Under the pieces are notes generated by a model that saw only the letters and a list, made by a program, of their open reading frames with translations, searched no databases and was not told the DNA's origin. Shown here one piece after another: positions 9,301-17,731 of a stretch of 54,840 bases of DNA. The position numbers and the translations under genes were made by a program. Positions within the stretch are counted from its first letter, which is position 1, and the number at the start of each line of letters is the position of its first letter. Source of the DNA: Actinomycetes bacterium (lineage in GTDB: Bacteria > Actinomycetota > Acidimicrobiia > Acidimicrobiales > UBA8190); assembly GCA_021819525.1 (NCBI GenBank), contig JAKAQW010000004.1, positions 1 through 54,840 of the forward strand, read 5' to 3'.

Positions 9301-10395
9301 CGGTTCGTCCTCGACGAGCAGCCGGGATCGGCCATAACCGCTGCTCTCGAACGAGCGACGCGCTCAACTGGAACGCCTCAGCGCTTGGAAGCGAACGCTA
9401 AGAGCTCGTTTATTGGCTCATATGTCTTCGCCGAAGGATTCTGTTTATCGGAGGACCGAGCGCGGGAACTTCTCGCTGCAGATGACTCTAACACGGAGGT
9501 CGTTCTTCCGTACGTAAATGGTCAGGATATCAATACTCATCCTGACCAACGGGCTAGTCGCTGGGTCATCTACTTTCGCGACTGGTCGATTCAGGAAGCA
9601 ATGGTGTACGAAGAACCCTTTGACCATGTGCGGAGATATGTTAAGCCAGAACGCGACCGATGCAAGGAAAGAGGGCCACGTGACAAGTGGTGGCTATTTA
9701 AGCGCCCTACTATGGCGCTATATAGCGCCATAGCGCAGTACGAACGAGTTCTGTCGCGTCCACTAACTGGCAAGTACAACACTTGGAGTTTTGTGCGATG
9801 CCATGGGGTTGTATTTGATCAGACTGCCCCTGTGTATGCATTCGATGACTACCATCATCTCGCTGTCCTCCAATCAGACGTGCACGGGTGGTGGTGGCTC
9901 ACGTGGGGCCCGCCAATGGGGAGTAATCCGCGCTACACCCCTTCCGATGTATTTGAAACGTTCCCCCAGCCCGAATGGACGGAAGCAACTACCAGAGCCG
10001 GAGAAGTCCTAGACATACAAAGGCGCCGGCTCATGTTGGATCGCTGGGAGGGGCTCACTGCCACCTACAACCGGGTGCACAACTCGAAAGACGAGGCCTC
10101 CGACGTTGCCGAGCTGCGTCGACTTCACGTAGAGCTCGATCATGCCGTGGCTGCCGCCTACGGCTGGGAGGATCTGAGGCTCGATCACGACTTCTGGGAA
10201 ACTCGGCAGGGGACGCGGTTCACGGTGTCTCCTGAGGCCCGGGTCGAGCTGTTGGATCGCCTGCTGGAGTTGAACCACGAGCGCTACGCGGAGGAGGTCC
10301 GGTTGGGCCTGCACGACAAGAAGGCAAAGCGAGGGCCGGCTAGGCGCGGTCGTTCTGTTCCCGCGGCCCCTGCGCTGTTCGAGGTGGAGCCGTGA
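6328..10395 (+). CDS. drmMI: DISARM adenine methyltransferase DrmMI
   Basis: A 1355-residue Eco57I/type IIG-like DNA N6-adenine methyltransferase. The AdoMet-binding motif I is DMAMGSGAFLVAACRYLAA at about residues 601-619, a further AdoMet-pocket stretch is YGVDRNSMAVEMAKLSLWL, and the catalytic motif IV is GNPPFSG at about 882-888. The following 340 residues would hold the target-recognition domain. In DISARM this enzyme marks host DNA so that it is spared. Codon use changes abruptly inside the gene: upstream is about 67% G+C (40 of 60 bases at 8401-8460) but 9481-9540 has 26 of 60, and the AT-richer stretch runs from about 8935 to 10020. That covers motif IV and the presumed recognition domain, suggesting a swapped specificity segment. 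No nuclease motif is evident. Stop overlaps the drmA GTG by 4 bases. Confidence 0.92.
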   Translation: MTAPSRTQAEWLSLVEVSGPFLTLPVLTRAFPAGLEPTDRELVEELRVAYAEVTDDPTLSPRWVRWVLERLLGLPDAVLRHGAAVPGRLTHRVSEHRIELRPDYAVIDPDAETAEPRARLLVTEWPWATPLDERPPDSPWAASPIDRMEELCRATGLRLGLVTNGETWTLVDAPAGGPRGTVAWDAELWLEERSTLDAFTTLLGARRFFTVPAAETLDALLAESADAEAEVTDQLGRQVRQAVEVLIDAWSRVNRERHGQLFGPLTHAEIYQGAVTVLMRLVFLLCAEERGLFLLGDPLYDSAYAVSTLRTQLAEEADTYGEDVLERHSGAWHRLLATFRMVYAGAHHENLSLPAYGGSLFDPDRFGWLEGHHPDNPPGVNRAAPVPVDDRTVLHILDALQVLRFRRRGETDEARHLSFRALDVEQIGHVYEGLLDHGAVPVDDIVLGLTGKKEPELLLDDIESHAAQGRETLASWLVEQTGLSAKAVTKALDQPATPEDATRLASACDNDPTLAERILSYLGLLRRDLRGLPQVWLPGSVVMTQAGDRRSSGTYYTPKALAEEMVRHALEPLVHHPGPADGASPEDWKLRPAAELLDLRVCDMAMGSGAFLVAACRYLAARLLEAWSAEGVSVGDPVGPPGGTPVPIPGDETDREILALRLVADRCLYGVDRNSMAVEMAKLSLWLVTLAKDRPFSFIDHALRIGDSLLGVTSLEQIEYLHLDPAKGARLHGGTLFDPSTVIRPLVEDAVRKRREIESFLVLDVADAETKRQLFDQARSELEQLAVIANVVVGASLSTAAHSEDELESRLLAVAPDVRAALDPDRRPDDRWALIEDLRLRAEYWLDEGRPSMAPDRVCFHWPLEFPEIFLRNEDSGFDAIVGNPPFSGGPKLGGILGEAYRKHLISDIAGNRRGLADLVTYFLLRASVLSKRWGLLATSMIARGDSREVGLDYLLKSGWVLTSANRSRPWPGEASVHVAQLWAQHARWRGRFVLDEQPGSAITAALERATRSTGTPQRLEANAKSSFIGSYVFAEGFCLSEDRARELLAADDSNTEVVLPYVNGQDINTHPDQRASRWVIYFRDWSIQEAMVYEEPFDHVRRYVKPERDRCKERGPRDKWWLFKRPTMALYSAIAQYERVLSRPLTGKYNTWSFVRCHGVVFDQTAPVYAFDDYHHLAVLQSDVHGWWWLTWGPPMGSNPRYTPSDVFETFPQPEWTEATTRAGEVLDIQRRRLMLDRWEGLTATYNRVHNSKDEASDVAELRRLHVELDHAVAAAYGWEDLRLDHDFWETRQGTRFTVSPEARVELLDRLLELNHERYAEEVRLGLHDKKAKRGPARRGRSVPAAPALFEVEP
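9710..9733. repeat. perfect 24-base palindrome inside drmMI
   Basis: The half-site CTATGGCGCTAT is followed directly by its exact reverse complement, with no spacer, in the AT-richer specificity segment of drmMI. It encodes the residues around PTMALYSAIAQY. It could be a binding site, a recombination scar or chance; nothing else here indicates its role. Confidence 0.8.
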
Positions 10396-13300
10396 CAGCC
10401 GAGCCCGTTGGCGACGCGCAGGTCTTGGCCCCGCCGCCACCTGCCGCGATCCGTGCTGAGTTGGAGCAGAAGTTGATGGCGAACATCCTCGGACCGGAGG
10501 GAGGCGAGACCGAGGAGCTGGTGACTGACACGCCGGTGCGCGAGTACTACCTGGTGGGGATGCTGGCGCCTCGCCGCTCGCAACCCGACGCGGGGAGTTA
10601 CGACGGGCAGCAGGACGAGCTCGCGGTAGAGGGCTCGGCAGAATCGGAGGAGACGTCGCCGGATGTCGGGACGCTGCCCGGCCCGTCGCTCTTTCCCTCC
10701 TCGATCGGTTTGACGTTCGGCGTAGCCGGCACGTCCACGGAGATCGAGGTCGATGCCCGGTGGGGACGGTACGAACGAGTCACGTTGGAGACCGAGGGTG
10801 GCAACGGCCCTCGGCGAGCGTGGCGGAGGCATCCGGCTGGCGGCTCTTGTCGGCTGCTGCTTTCGGAGGGGACGTTCGGTCCGCTGGTCCCGGACCCGAC
10901 CCAGGAGGGGGTGATCATTCGCGGCGAGATCCGCCGGATCGGTGACCACTGGGTGGTGACCGCGTTCTTGGTCAACGACCAGGAGGAGCAACCGAGTCGG
11001 AAGGACGAGGCGTGGCTATTCCAGACGGCCCTCGCGACGCGGGATCCCAACGGCGGGGCGGTGCTCCGCCGTCCGCAGGTGCTCGGCCAGTGTGTGGATA
11101 ACTCGCAGGAGTCTCGTGCGCTCGACATGGCGTACCGAGACACGGTCGAGTTTGCGGTGGGTCACGGGACGGGGGTGCACGCCGACGTCGACCCGTCTGA
11201 TCCGCGCCGTGCCCTTACGGTCACGACGACGGCCGTACCTGTGGCAGAGGTGCGCCGCACGGAGCCTCCGACGGTGGCGGATTTCCCTGCCCTAGCCGAG
11301 GTGGAGCTCGATATGGCCGCATTGGCCCGAGCGTCGGACGTCGAGGTGGCGAGGCTGGTGCGCCCTCTGGTCGCTGCCTACCGCACTTGGATCGCCCATC
11401 AGCGTGCCCGGACCGGCGATCCGACCAGCCGGCTCGATGGGTTCGAGAGCGCCGCGGCAGAAGCGCTGACCCAGTGCGAACGAGTTGCCGAACGGATCGA
11501 GGCCGGGGTCGACCTGCTCGACCCGGTGAGCCCCACCTACCACCGGGAGGCGGCGGACGCGTTTCGCTTCGCCAACGAGGTGATGTGGCTCCAGCGGGTG
11601 CACACCCTGGCCGCCGCGCGCCGACGGGCCGAGCCGACGGTGAGCCTCGACGACGCGGTCGCCGAGATGGACCGCCCCGAACGCCACCGCTGGTATCCGT
11701 TCCAGCTCGGTTTCCTGCTCCTGAACCTTCCGAGCCTGGCCGACCCGCGCCACGCCGAGCGCGGGCCGGGCAGCGAGGGACTGGTAGATCTGCTGTTCTT
11801 CCCGACCGGTGGTGGCAAGACCGAGGCCTACCTGGGATTGACGGCTTTCACCCTGGCGATGCGCCGCCTGCAAGGGACCACCTCCGGCTATGACGGCGGT
11901 GACGGTGTCGGCGTGTTGATGCGCTACACGCTCCGGCTGCTGACCGTGCAGCAGTTCCAACGGGCGGCGACGCTGCTGTGCGCCTGCGAGCAGGTCCGCC
12001 GGCAGCGGGCCACCGCTGGAGACAGCAGCCTCGGCGAAGTGCCCTTCCGTCTGGGGCTGTGGGTGGGAGCGAACGTGACGCCGACGACGGGTGGGCAGGC
12101 GTCCAAGGCGATCGAGGAGGCGCGGGGGAACGCCTACTACGGGGGTGGCTCGAGCCCCGTCCAACTCACCTCCTGCCCGTGGTGCGGGGCGCCCGTCAGC
12201 GCCTCGAAGGACGCCGAGTATGACCCGGTGCACAAGCGCACGCTGCTGTACTGCGGCGACCCGCTCGGGCGCTGCCGGTTCACGCGGCGCCAGGCGCCTG
12301 GCGAGGGGCTACCCGTGGTAACCGTGGACGACGAGATCTACCGGCTCGTCCCGTCGATGGTGATCGCCACGGCGGACAAATTCGCCCAGCTCCCATGGCA
12401 GGGCCCCACCCGGGCGCTCTTCGGCCGGGTGGGCCGGCGCTGCGAACGGCACGGATGGCGACATCCCGATCTCGACGAGGTGCTCGACGAGCGCGACAGC
12501 CACCAACGACGGGGCAACCACCCAGCGGCGCACACCGTCGAAGGGGGACCGCTACGGCCCCCTGACCTGATCATCCAGGACGAGCTGCACCTGATCAGCG
12601 GACCGTTGGGCAGCCTTATGGGCCTGTACGAGACGGCAGTCGACCATCTGTGTAGCTGGCAGGTCGAGGGACGGACCGTTCGCCCGAAAGTCGTGGCCTC
12701 GACCGCGACCGTCCGACGGGCCGAAACCCAGGCGCACCAAGTGTTCTGGCGCCGCTTGGAAGTGTTCCCCGCCCCGGGCCTGGATGCCGGCGACTCCTTC
12801 TTCGCCGTCCAGCGTGATCCCTCGGTGACCCCGGGGCAGCGCTACCTCGGCGTGTGCGCGCCGGGCCGGCGCATCAAGGCCGTCGAGATCCGCATCTACG
12901 TGGCCCTGCTCGGCGCAGCGCAAGCCCTCTTCGATCGCTACGGTGGGGCTGTTGATCCGTGGATGACCCTCGTCGGCTACTTCAGTGCCCTGCGAGAGCT
13001 GGCCGGCATGAGCCGCTTGGTCGACGACGACGTATCCACTCGGCTGTCCCAGCCATCTACTGCTGGCCGCGGGATGGGCCGTCGCTTCTTGCGCGAGAAG
13101 CGCGAGCTCACCTCCCGGATGACCTCCAGTGAGATCCCGGGCGTCTTGGAGCAGCTCGGCCTCACGTTCCGGCCCGAAGCCAAGCCAGAGCGGACGCAGC
13201 CTCGGGGCGGGAAGCAGGCGAAGCAGATCGACCGGCGCCCAGTCGACGTCCTACTGGCGACGAACATGATCTCGGTCGGGGTCGACGTCCCACGACTCGG

Positions 13301-14006
13301 CCTGATGGTGGTCGGTGGTCAGCCGAAGGTCACCGCCGAGTACGTCCAGGCCACGGGTCGTATCGGGCGAGGTCGAGGCCCAGGTCTCATCGTCACCGTC
13401 TTGAACTGGGCTCGCCCCCGCGACCTTTCGCACTACGAGACCTTCGAGTACTTCCACGCCACTTTCGCCCGCCATGTCGAGGCGCTTTCGGTCACCCCGT
13501 TCGCCCCCAGGGCGCTCGACCGAGGTCTCACTGCTACCGCCCTCGCCATGGTCCGCCATCATGACGAGCACACCAATCCCAACCCGGCGCCACAGACCCT
13601 CGATCCTGCGGCCGTTGCCGACGAGGCCCTCGCTGCCCTCCGTGACCGGGCCGAGGGAGTCACCAGCGTGCCAGCGATCGGCGAGGAGCTCGCCCGCTCT
13701 CTGCGTCACCGCCTTGACTCGTGGGTGGCGCTGCAGCGACGCCAGGCGGTGGTCCTCGGCTACCGGGACCGCAAGGACGGCAAGACCGTCGGCCTCCTCC
13801 AGCAGCCGGGCGACGCCCGCTGGAGTCTGTGGACGTGCCCGACTTCGTTGCGGGAGGTAGAGGCGGGGATCAACCTTCTTCTCAGCGACGACGCGCAGCA
13901 GGCCGTTGGACCCGACTACGACTTTCCCGTCCCCGCCGGTCCTGACCAGACCGAACAAGGCTCGACAGCGGCCGGATCGGCGGACGACGCGCCGGTGACG
14001 CCATGA
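10392..14006 (+). CDS. drmA: DISARM helicase DrmA
   Basis: A 1204-residue superfamily 2 helicase beginning at GTG 10392, which overlaps the drmMI stop. Walker A is FFPTGGGKTEAYLGL at about residues 472-486. A zinc-binding insertion with SCPWCGAP and a later LYCGDPLGRC pair follows. The Walker B box is IIQDELHLISG near 725-735 and motif III is VVASTATV. The C-terminal lobe has LLATNMISVGVDVPRLGLMV and motif VI QATGRIGRGRGPGL. DrmA and DrmB form the conserved DISARM core, in which DrmA is the DNA-loading motor. Length and domain order match the family. The gene ends ATGA at 14003-14006, overlapping drmB. Confidence 0.93.
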   Translation: MTAEPVGDAQVLAPPPPAAIRAELEQKLMANILGPEGGETEELVTDTPVREYYLVGMLAPRRSQPDAGSYDGQQDELAVEGSAESEETSPDVGTLPGPSLFPSSIGLTFGVAGTSTEIEVDARWGRYERVTLETEGGNGPRRAWRRHPAGGSCRLLLSEGTFGPLVPDPTQEGVIIRGEIRRIGDHWVVTAFLVNDQEEQPSRKDEAWLFQTALATRDPNGGAVLRRPQVLGQCVDNSQESRALDMAYRDTVEFAVGHGTGVHADVDPSDPRRALTVTTTAVPVAEVRRTEPPTVADFPALAEVELDMAALARASDVEVARLVRPLVAAYRTWIAHQRARTGDPTSRLDGFESAAAEALTQCERVAERIEAGVDLLDPVSPTYHREAADAFRFANEVMWLQRVHTLAAARRRAEPTVSLDDAVAEMDRPERHRWYPFQLGFLLLNLPSLADPRHAERGPGSEGLVDLLFFPTGGGKTEAYLGLTAFTLAMRRLQGTTSGYDGGDGVGVLMRYTLRLLTVQQFQRAATLLCACEQVRRQRATAGDSSLGEVPFRLGLWVGANVTPTTGGQASKAIEEARGNAYYGGGSSPVQLTSCPWCGAPVSASKDAEYDPVHKRTLLYCGDPLGRCRFTRRQAPGEGLPVVTVDDEIYRLVPSMVIATADKFAQLPWQGPTRALFGRVGRRCERHGWRHPDLDEVLDERDSHQRRGNHPAAHTVEGGPLRPPDLIIQDELHLISGPLGSLMGLYETAVDHLCSWQVEGRTVRPKVVASTATVRRAETQAHQVFWRRLEVFPAPGLDAGDSFFAVQRDPSVTPGQRYLGVCAPGRRIKAVEIRIYVALLGAAQALFDRYGGAVDPWMTLVGYFSALRELAGMSRLVDDDVSTRLSQPSTAGRGMGRRFLREKRELTSRMTSSEIPGVLEQLGLTFRPEAKPERTQPRGGKQAKQIDRRPVDVLLATNMISVGVDVPRLGLMVVGGQPKVTAEYVQATGRIGRGRGPGLIVTVLNWARPRDLSHYETFEYFHATFARHVEALSVTPFAPRALDRGLTATALAMVRHHDEHTNPNPAPQTLDPAAVADEALAALRDRAEGVTSVPAIGEELARSLRHRLDSWVALQRRQAVVLGYRDRKDGKTVGLLQQPGDARWSLWTCPTSLREVEAGINLLLSDDAQQAVGPDYDFPVPAGPDQTEQGSTAAGSADDAPVTP

Positions 14007-15835
14007 CGGTAACTCGATTAGGAGAGGTTCGACCCAGCCAGCTCCTCTACACCTACGGACCGGGAAGCCTGGTCGACCTCCCCCACCTGTCGGTGATGGT
14101 GTCGGGCATCGACAGCTGGGTGAGCGACCCAATCGCCGCACCTGAGGTGACCGAGCGGCGGCTGCTCGACGCCGTCCGACGAGTCCTCGGATCCCAGGTC
14201 CAGTCCCTACGTTTGCCCCCGCACCTGCCCGAGACGCCCAACCCTTTCGACGACTGGGCCAAGACCGGGGTGCCGGTCCAGATGTTCCCCTCTTGGGTGC
14301 GTTGCCCGGCCTGTGACCGCATTGGCCCTGCCGGGCCGCCACTCTTCGAGTTGCGCACCAACCCGTACCGGCCTGAGCGGGCCAGCTATCAGCACGTGAA
14401 CTGTGGGAAGGTCAAGAGCAAGGCGCCGCCGGCCGTGCCAGTGCGATTCCTTCTGGCCTGCCGTGACGGACACCTCGACGAGTTCCCCTGGGTCGGATTC
14501 GTCCACCGAGGCGTGTCGTGCACGGCGCCGATATTGGAAATGTTCGAGCGCGACCAGTCGAGCCGTGCCGACGATGTTCTCGTCATCTGTCGGGGATGCA
14601 ACGCTACCCGGAGCCTGGTCGAGGCCTTCGGCCAAGCCGCCCAACAGAACCTTCCCCGCTGCAGGGGCCGTAATCCTCACCTGCGAAGCTTCGACGACGA
14701 GGCATGCAAAGAGCAGACCCGCACGCTGCTGCTGGGCGCCTCGAACACCTGGTTCTCGGTGACTAGGCGGACGCTGGCCATCCCGGAGGCAACCACTCCG
14801 CTATTGCAGTTGGTCGAAGACTGCTGGCCCCAGCTCGAACCAATCGACGCCAAGTCCACCCTGTCGTACGCGCTGCAGAACGTCCCTGCCCTCTCGGCGC
14901 TCTCCGGGGAAGACCCCGACGCCGTCTGGGCAGCCATCCAGGCGCGACGGGAAGAGCCGCCCGGGGTTCAGGAAGACGAGGAAGATCTCCTCGGGCCGGA
15001 GTGGGCGCAGCTCTCGCTGCCCGGCTCGGATGTGTCATTTCCCGACTTCACGACCCGCGAGCATCCGGTGCCGCCATTGCTAGCCGACGTCATCGAGCGC
15101 GTCGTTGCGGTCGAACGGCTACGCGAGGTCGTCGCCCTGGTGGGGTTTACCCGGATCGACCCTCCCGACGAGCCGGATGCCCTGGGCGACGTGGCCGACC
15201 TCGGCCCGCTCTGCCGCGGCACCCCGACCTGGGTGCCGTGCACGGAGGTCAGAGGGGAGGGCCTGTTCTTGCAGCTCCGAGAGGACACGGTCAGCGCCTG
15301 GGAATCCCGCGTCGGCACGAGCGAGCGGCTGGCAGCCCTCCAGGAGAGCCACCAGCGTTGGCGGGCCCGCCGTCACCTTGATCCGCACGGCGGCTGGCCC
15401 GGTCCGCGCTACCTGGCGTTGCACACCTTCAGCCACCTGCTCATGCGGGAGCTCGCTCTGGAATGCGGTTATGGGTCCGCCAGCATCCGAGAACGGATCT
15501 ACGCCCGCAGCGGCCCCGAGCCGATGGCCGGGATCCTGCTCTATACGGCCGCGCCGGACAGCGAAGGCACGCTCGGAGGGCTTGTCTCTCTCTCCGAGCC
15601 GGGGACGTTGGGCAGGATCGTCGGCCAAGCCCTGCGCCGGGGCCGGCTCTGCGCCTCTGACCCCATGTGCGCGGAGCACTTGCCCTCGGCCGACGAGGAC
15701 AGTCTCCACGGCGCCGCCTGCCACGCGTGCCAGTTCGCCCCCGAGACTTCCTGCGAGCGTTCGAACCGCTACCTCGACCGGGCGTTGGCCGTGGAGACCT
15801 TCGGCGAAGCCGGCCTGGCTCTGCTGCCTGCGTGA
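14003..15835 (+). CDS. drmB: DISARM protein DrmB (DUF1998)
   Basis: A 610-residue DUF1998 protein. It shows several putative zinc-binding pairs: RCPACDRIG near residue 95, ICRGCNAT near 195, and the C-terminal group CAEH...CHACQFAPETSCERSNR. The DUF1998 core is visible as LALHTFSHLLMRELALECGY and, after it, GILLYTAAPDSEGTLGGLV. DrmB is the obligate partner of DrmA in all DISARM classes and modulates its DNA binding. The start ATG at 14003 overlaps the drmA stop; the stop TGA 15833-15835 overlaps the GTG start of drmC. Frame and length are normal for the family. Confidence 0.93.
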   Translation: MTVTRLGEVRPSQLLYTYGPGSLVDLPHLSVMVSGIDSWVSDPIAAPEVTERRLLDAVRRVLGSQVQSLRLPPHLPETPNPFDDWAKTGVPVQMFPSWVRCPACDRIGPAGPPLFELRTNPYRPERASYQHVNCGKVKSKAPPAVPVRFLLACRDGHLDEFPWVGFVHRGVSCTAPILEMFERDQSSRADDVLVICRGCNATRSLVEAFGQAAQQNLPRCRGRNPHLRSFDDEACKEQTRTLLLGASNTWFSVTRRTLAIPEATTPLLQLVEDCWPQLEPIDAKSTLSYALQNVPALSALSGEDPDAVWAAIQARREEPPGVQEDEEDLLGPEWAQLSLPGSDVSFPDFTTREHPVPPLLADVIERVVAVERLREVVALVGFTRIDPPDEPDALGDVADLGPLCRGTPTWVPCTEVRGEGLFLQLREDTVSAWESRVGTSERLAALQESHQRWRARRHLDPHGGWPGPRYLALHTFSHLLMRELALECGYGSASIRERIYARSGPEPMAGILLYTAAPDSEGTLGGLVSLSEPGTLGRIVGQALRRGRLCASDPMCAEHLPSADEDSLHGAACHACQFAPETSCERSNRYLDRALAVETFGEAGLALLPA

Positions 15836-16590
15836 CGACCACGGGCGATCTCGTGGCGGCGGTGGTCGACACCGTCCGCGCTCTGCCCGGAGACCAGATC
15901 GAGCTGGTGGCCACGGCACTCGACCGCATAGATGTACCCGGCTTGACGACGCTTCAGGCGCTCTACCGCTTTGTACCGACCGAGCCTTACCGGGCAGCGA
16001 TCGACCGGCTACATGCTGCCTGGCGACGATCTCCCGAGACGAGCGGCGCCAGCGTGGCCCTCGCTCTTCGAGCGGCGCACGCCAGCCACCACAGCGCCCG
16101 CTCCGAGTCACAGATCGACGTCGTGTGGACCGGTCCGGACGGCGACGTCGATGTCCGTCTCACGTACGCTGTCCTGATCGAGGTCATCCGCACGGCGGTG
16201 CGAAGCCTGATCCTGGTCAGCTTTGCCGCGTATCGAGTCCGAGAAGTTGTCGAAGCGCTGCACCAGGCCGCAAACCGTGGGATCGAGATCCGGCTCATCC
16301 TCGACGGCGGAACCGAAGCTGCCCGGGCGTTCGAGGTCTCCGAGCGGATCGTGCACTACACGTGGCCGCCCACGTTGTTGCCAGAACACGATCCGGGCCA
16401 TGCCAGCTTGCATGCCAAGGCGGCGATCGCCGACGATCGACTGGCGTTCGTCACCAGTGCCAACCTGACCGAGTACGCACTGGATCGCAACATGGAGCTC
16501 GGGCTGTTGGTCCGTGGAGGGGCGGTACCGAAGCTGCTTTCCCATCATTTCAACGACCTAATTGACAGGAACGTGCTGGTCAGGGCCTAG
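15832..16590 (+). CDS. drmC: DISARM phospholipase D-like protein DrmC
   Basis: I place the start at GTG 15832, which gives a 252-residue protein and a 4-base GTGA overlap with drmB, as at the other junctions; an upstream extension of the frame to 15667 lies inside drmB and has no family resemblance. A single HKD motif is clear, LHAKAAIADDRLAFVTSAN (H-x-K-x4-D with the following N), typical of PLD-family nucleases that dimerise to form the active site. A preceding strand-helix unit (IRTAVRSLILVSFAAYRVRE) matches the PLD fold. DrmC is the last gene of the DISARM core and has been reported as dispensable for protection in the Bacillus system. A strong inverted repeat overlaps its stop. Confidence 0.92.
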   Translation: MTTTGDLVAAVVDTVRALPGDQIELVATALDRIDVPGLTTLQALYRFVPTEPYRAAIDRLHAAWRRSPETSGASVALALRAAHASHHSARSESQIDVVWTGPDGDVDVRLTYAVLIEVIRTAVRSLILVSFAAYRVREVVEALHQAANRGIEIRLILDGGTEAARAFEVSERIVHYTWPPTLLPEHDPGHASLHAKAAIADDRLAFVTSANLTEYALDRNMELGLLVRGGAVPKLLSHHFNDLIDRNVLVRA

Positions 16591-16611
16591 CGATCGCGAT
16601 CGAACGGCCCT
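16582..16611. terminator. hairpin at the end of the DISARM operon
   Basis: AGGGCC at 16582-16587 pairs with GGCCCT at 16606-16611, enclosing the drmC stop and the inner palindrome CGATCGCGATCG (16591-16602). A second inverted repeat follows, CTGGATGG 16617-16624 with CCATCCAG 16651-16658. They lie between drmC and the convergent MmyB-type gene, where a bidirectional terminator is expected. There is no U-tract, so the role is inferred from position. Confidence 0.5.
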
Positions 16612-16685
16612 CGCGCCTGGATGGTCCGGCGCCAATAGAGAGCCGTTGTCCCATCCAGAAGATCGCAGTGTCGCATGAATTGAGA

Positions 16686-17522
16686 TCAGGTGACCTGACG
16701 AAGCTTCTCCTTGTCGGTGTCGCGGCTGGGGACCTGAATGCAGAGCGTGAGCGATGGTTGGGCGGCGACGGTGAGCTCGGTGACGTCGAGGCGAATGATC
16801 CCGACTGGTGGTCGGCGGATGGCGATCTGGCCGGTGAGGGCTTTCTCGACGCGGTTGTCGGCCCATCTGGCGGCGAATCGGTCGCTTTCGTTCGTCAGTG
16901 CGTCGACGAGCTCGGCGAAGCGGGTGTCCGCCGGGTGCTCAGCTGCGGCGGCGCGGAACTGACCGAGGAGTCGGCGGCCACGTTCCTCCCAGCCGACACT
17001 CATGCAGGCGGCAGTGTCCTTGGCGAAGTAGAGCCACATCAGGTTGCACCGATCGGCAGGGAGTGCTTCTGGCGCCCAGATGGTTGTGAAGGGGCGGTTC
17101 CACGAGACGAAGTCGAAGTGCAGGTCGATGAGGCAGGCGGGGGCGGGTTCGAGGGTGTCGAGGAGCCGGGTGAGCTGCGGACCGACGCCGTTGGTCATGT
17201 GGTTGATCTCGGGCACGGCGAGCCCGGCGAGGCGTCGGAGGTGGCGGTGCGATTCGGGGTCGAGCTGCAGTGCTCGGGCGAGCGCATCGATGACCTGGGG
17301 GCTCGGGTCTGCTGGGCGTCCTTGTTCGAGCCACGTGTACCATCCGACGCTGACTCCAGCGGCGGCAGCCAGCTCCTCGCGGCGGAGCCCGGGGGTGTTG
17401 CGCCGGCCGGGCAAGGGGTCGATTCCGAGCACCTCGGGGCGGACGTCGGCGCGGCGGGCTCGAAGAAAGGCGGCGAGCTCAGCCCGCCGGGCTGCTGCGG
17501 GGTCGGACACCGCGGTCCGCAT
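16686..17522 (-). CDS. Xre-family regulator with MmyB-like ligand-binding domain
   Basis: A 278-residue protein. An N-terminal Xre helix-turn-helix (LRREELAAAAGVSVGWYTWL, about residues 46-65, followed by EQGR) is preceded by GIDPLPGRRNTPG, the typical MmyB-family lead-in. The remaining 170 residues resemble the MmyB ligand-binding domain, with CLIDLHFDFVSWNRPF and LMWLYFAKDTAACM. Such regulators usually sense a small hydrophobic ligand and control a neighbouring divergent gene, commonly an oxidoreductase. Here the divergent neighbour is the Tad operon, so it might instead control that locus. A 13-base dyad 23 bases before its ATG is a likely self-operator. Confidence 0.88.
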   Translation of the reverse strand: MRTAVSDPAAARRAELAAFLRARRADVRPEVLGIDPLPGRRNTPGLRREELAAAAGVSVGWYTWLEQGRPADPSPQVIDALARALQLDPESHRHLRRLAGLAVPEINHMTNGVGPQLTRLLDTLEPAPACLIDLHFDFVSWNRPFTTIWAPEALPADRCNLMWLYFAKDTAACMSVGWEERGRRLLGQFRAAAAEHPADTRFAELVDALTNESDRFAARWADNRVEKALTGQIAIRRPPVGIIRLDVTELTVAAQPSLTLCIQVPSRDTDKEKLRQVT

Positions 17523-17545
17523 ACCGGAAGGCTACCGCTTACCTG

Positions 17546-17558
17546 GTAGTGCCACTAC
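17546..17558. promoter_or_regulatory. dyad operator candidate before the MmyB-type gene
   Basis: GTAGTG-C-CACTAC is an odd-length perfect dyad, 23 bases upstream of the regulator's start and in the divergent region shared with the Tad operon (17523-17731). It is placed where an autoregulatory Xre-family protein would bind. The rest of this 209-base interval shows no clear gene or terminator. Confidence 0.4.
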
Positions 17559-17731
17559 TACGGGTCACCCCAGCAGGCGCGTGACCACCTCGGGGCTTAG
17601 CGTTTCCGGTGGGTCGGTGTCTCCGTGTCGCTGGGTGCTTCCCCGGCGACATGACCCGGGTTCTTCCCGCCGCGATCGGTGTGCCGGCTTCGTAGTCGAG
17701 GACGATGCAGCGCAGGTGAAGGCGATCGCAC

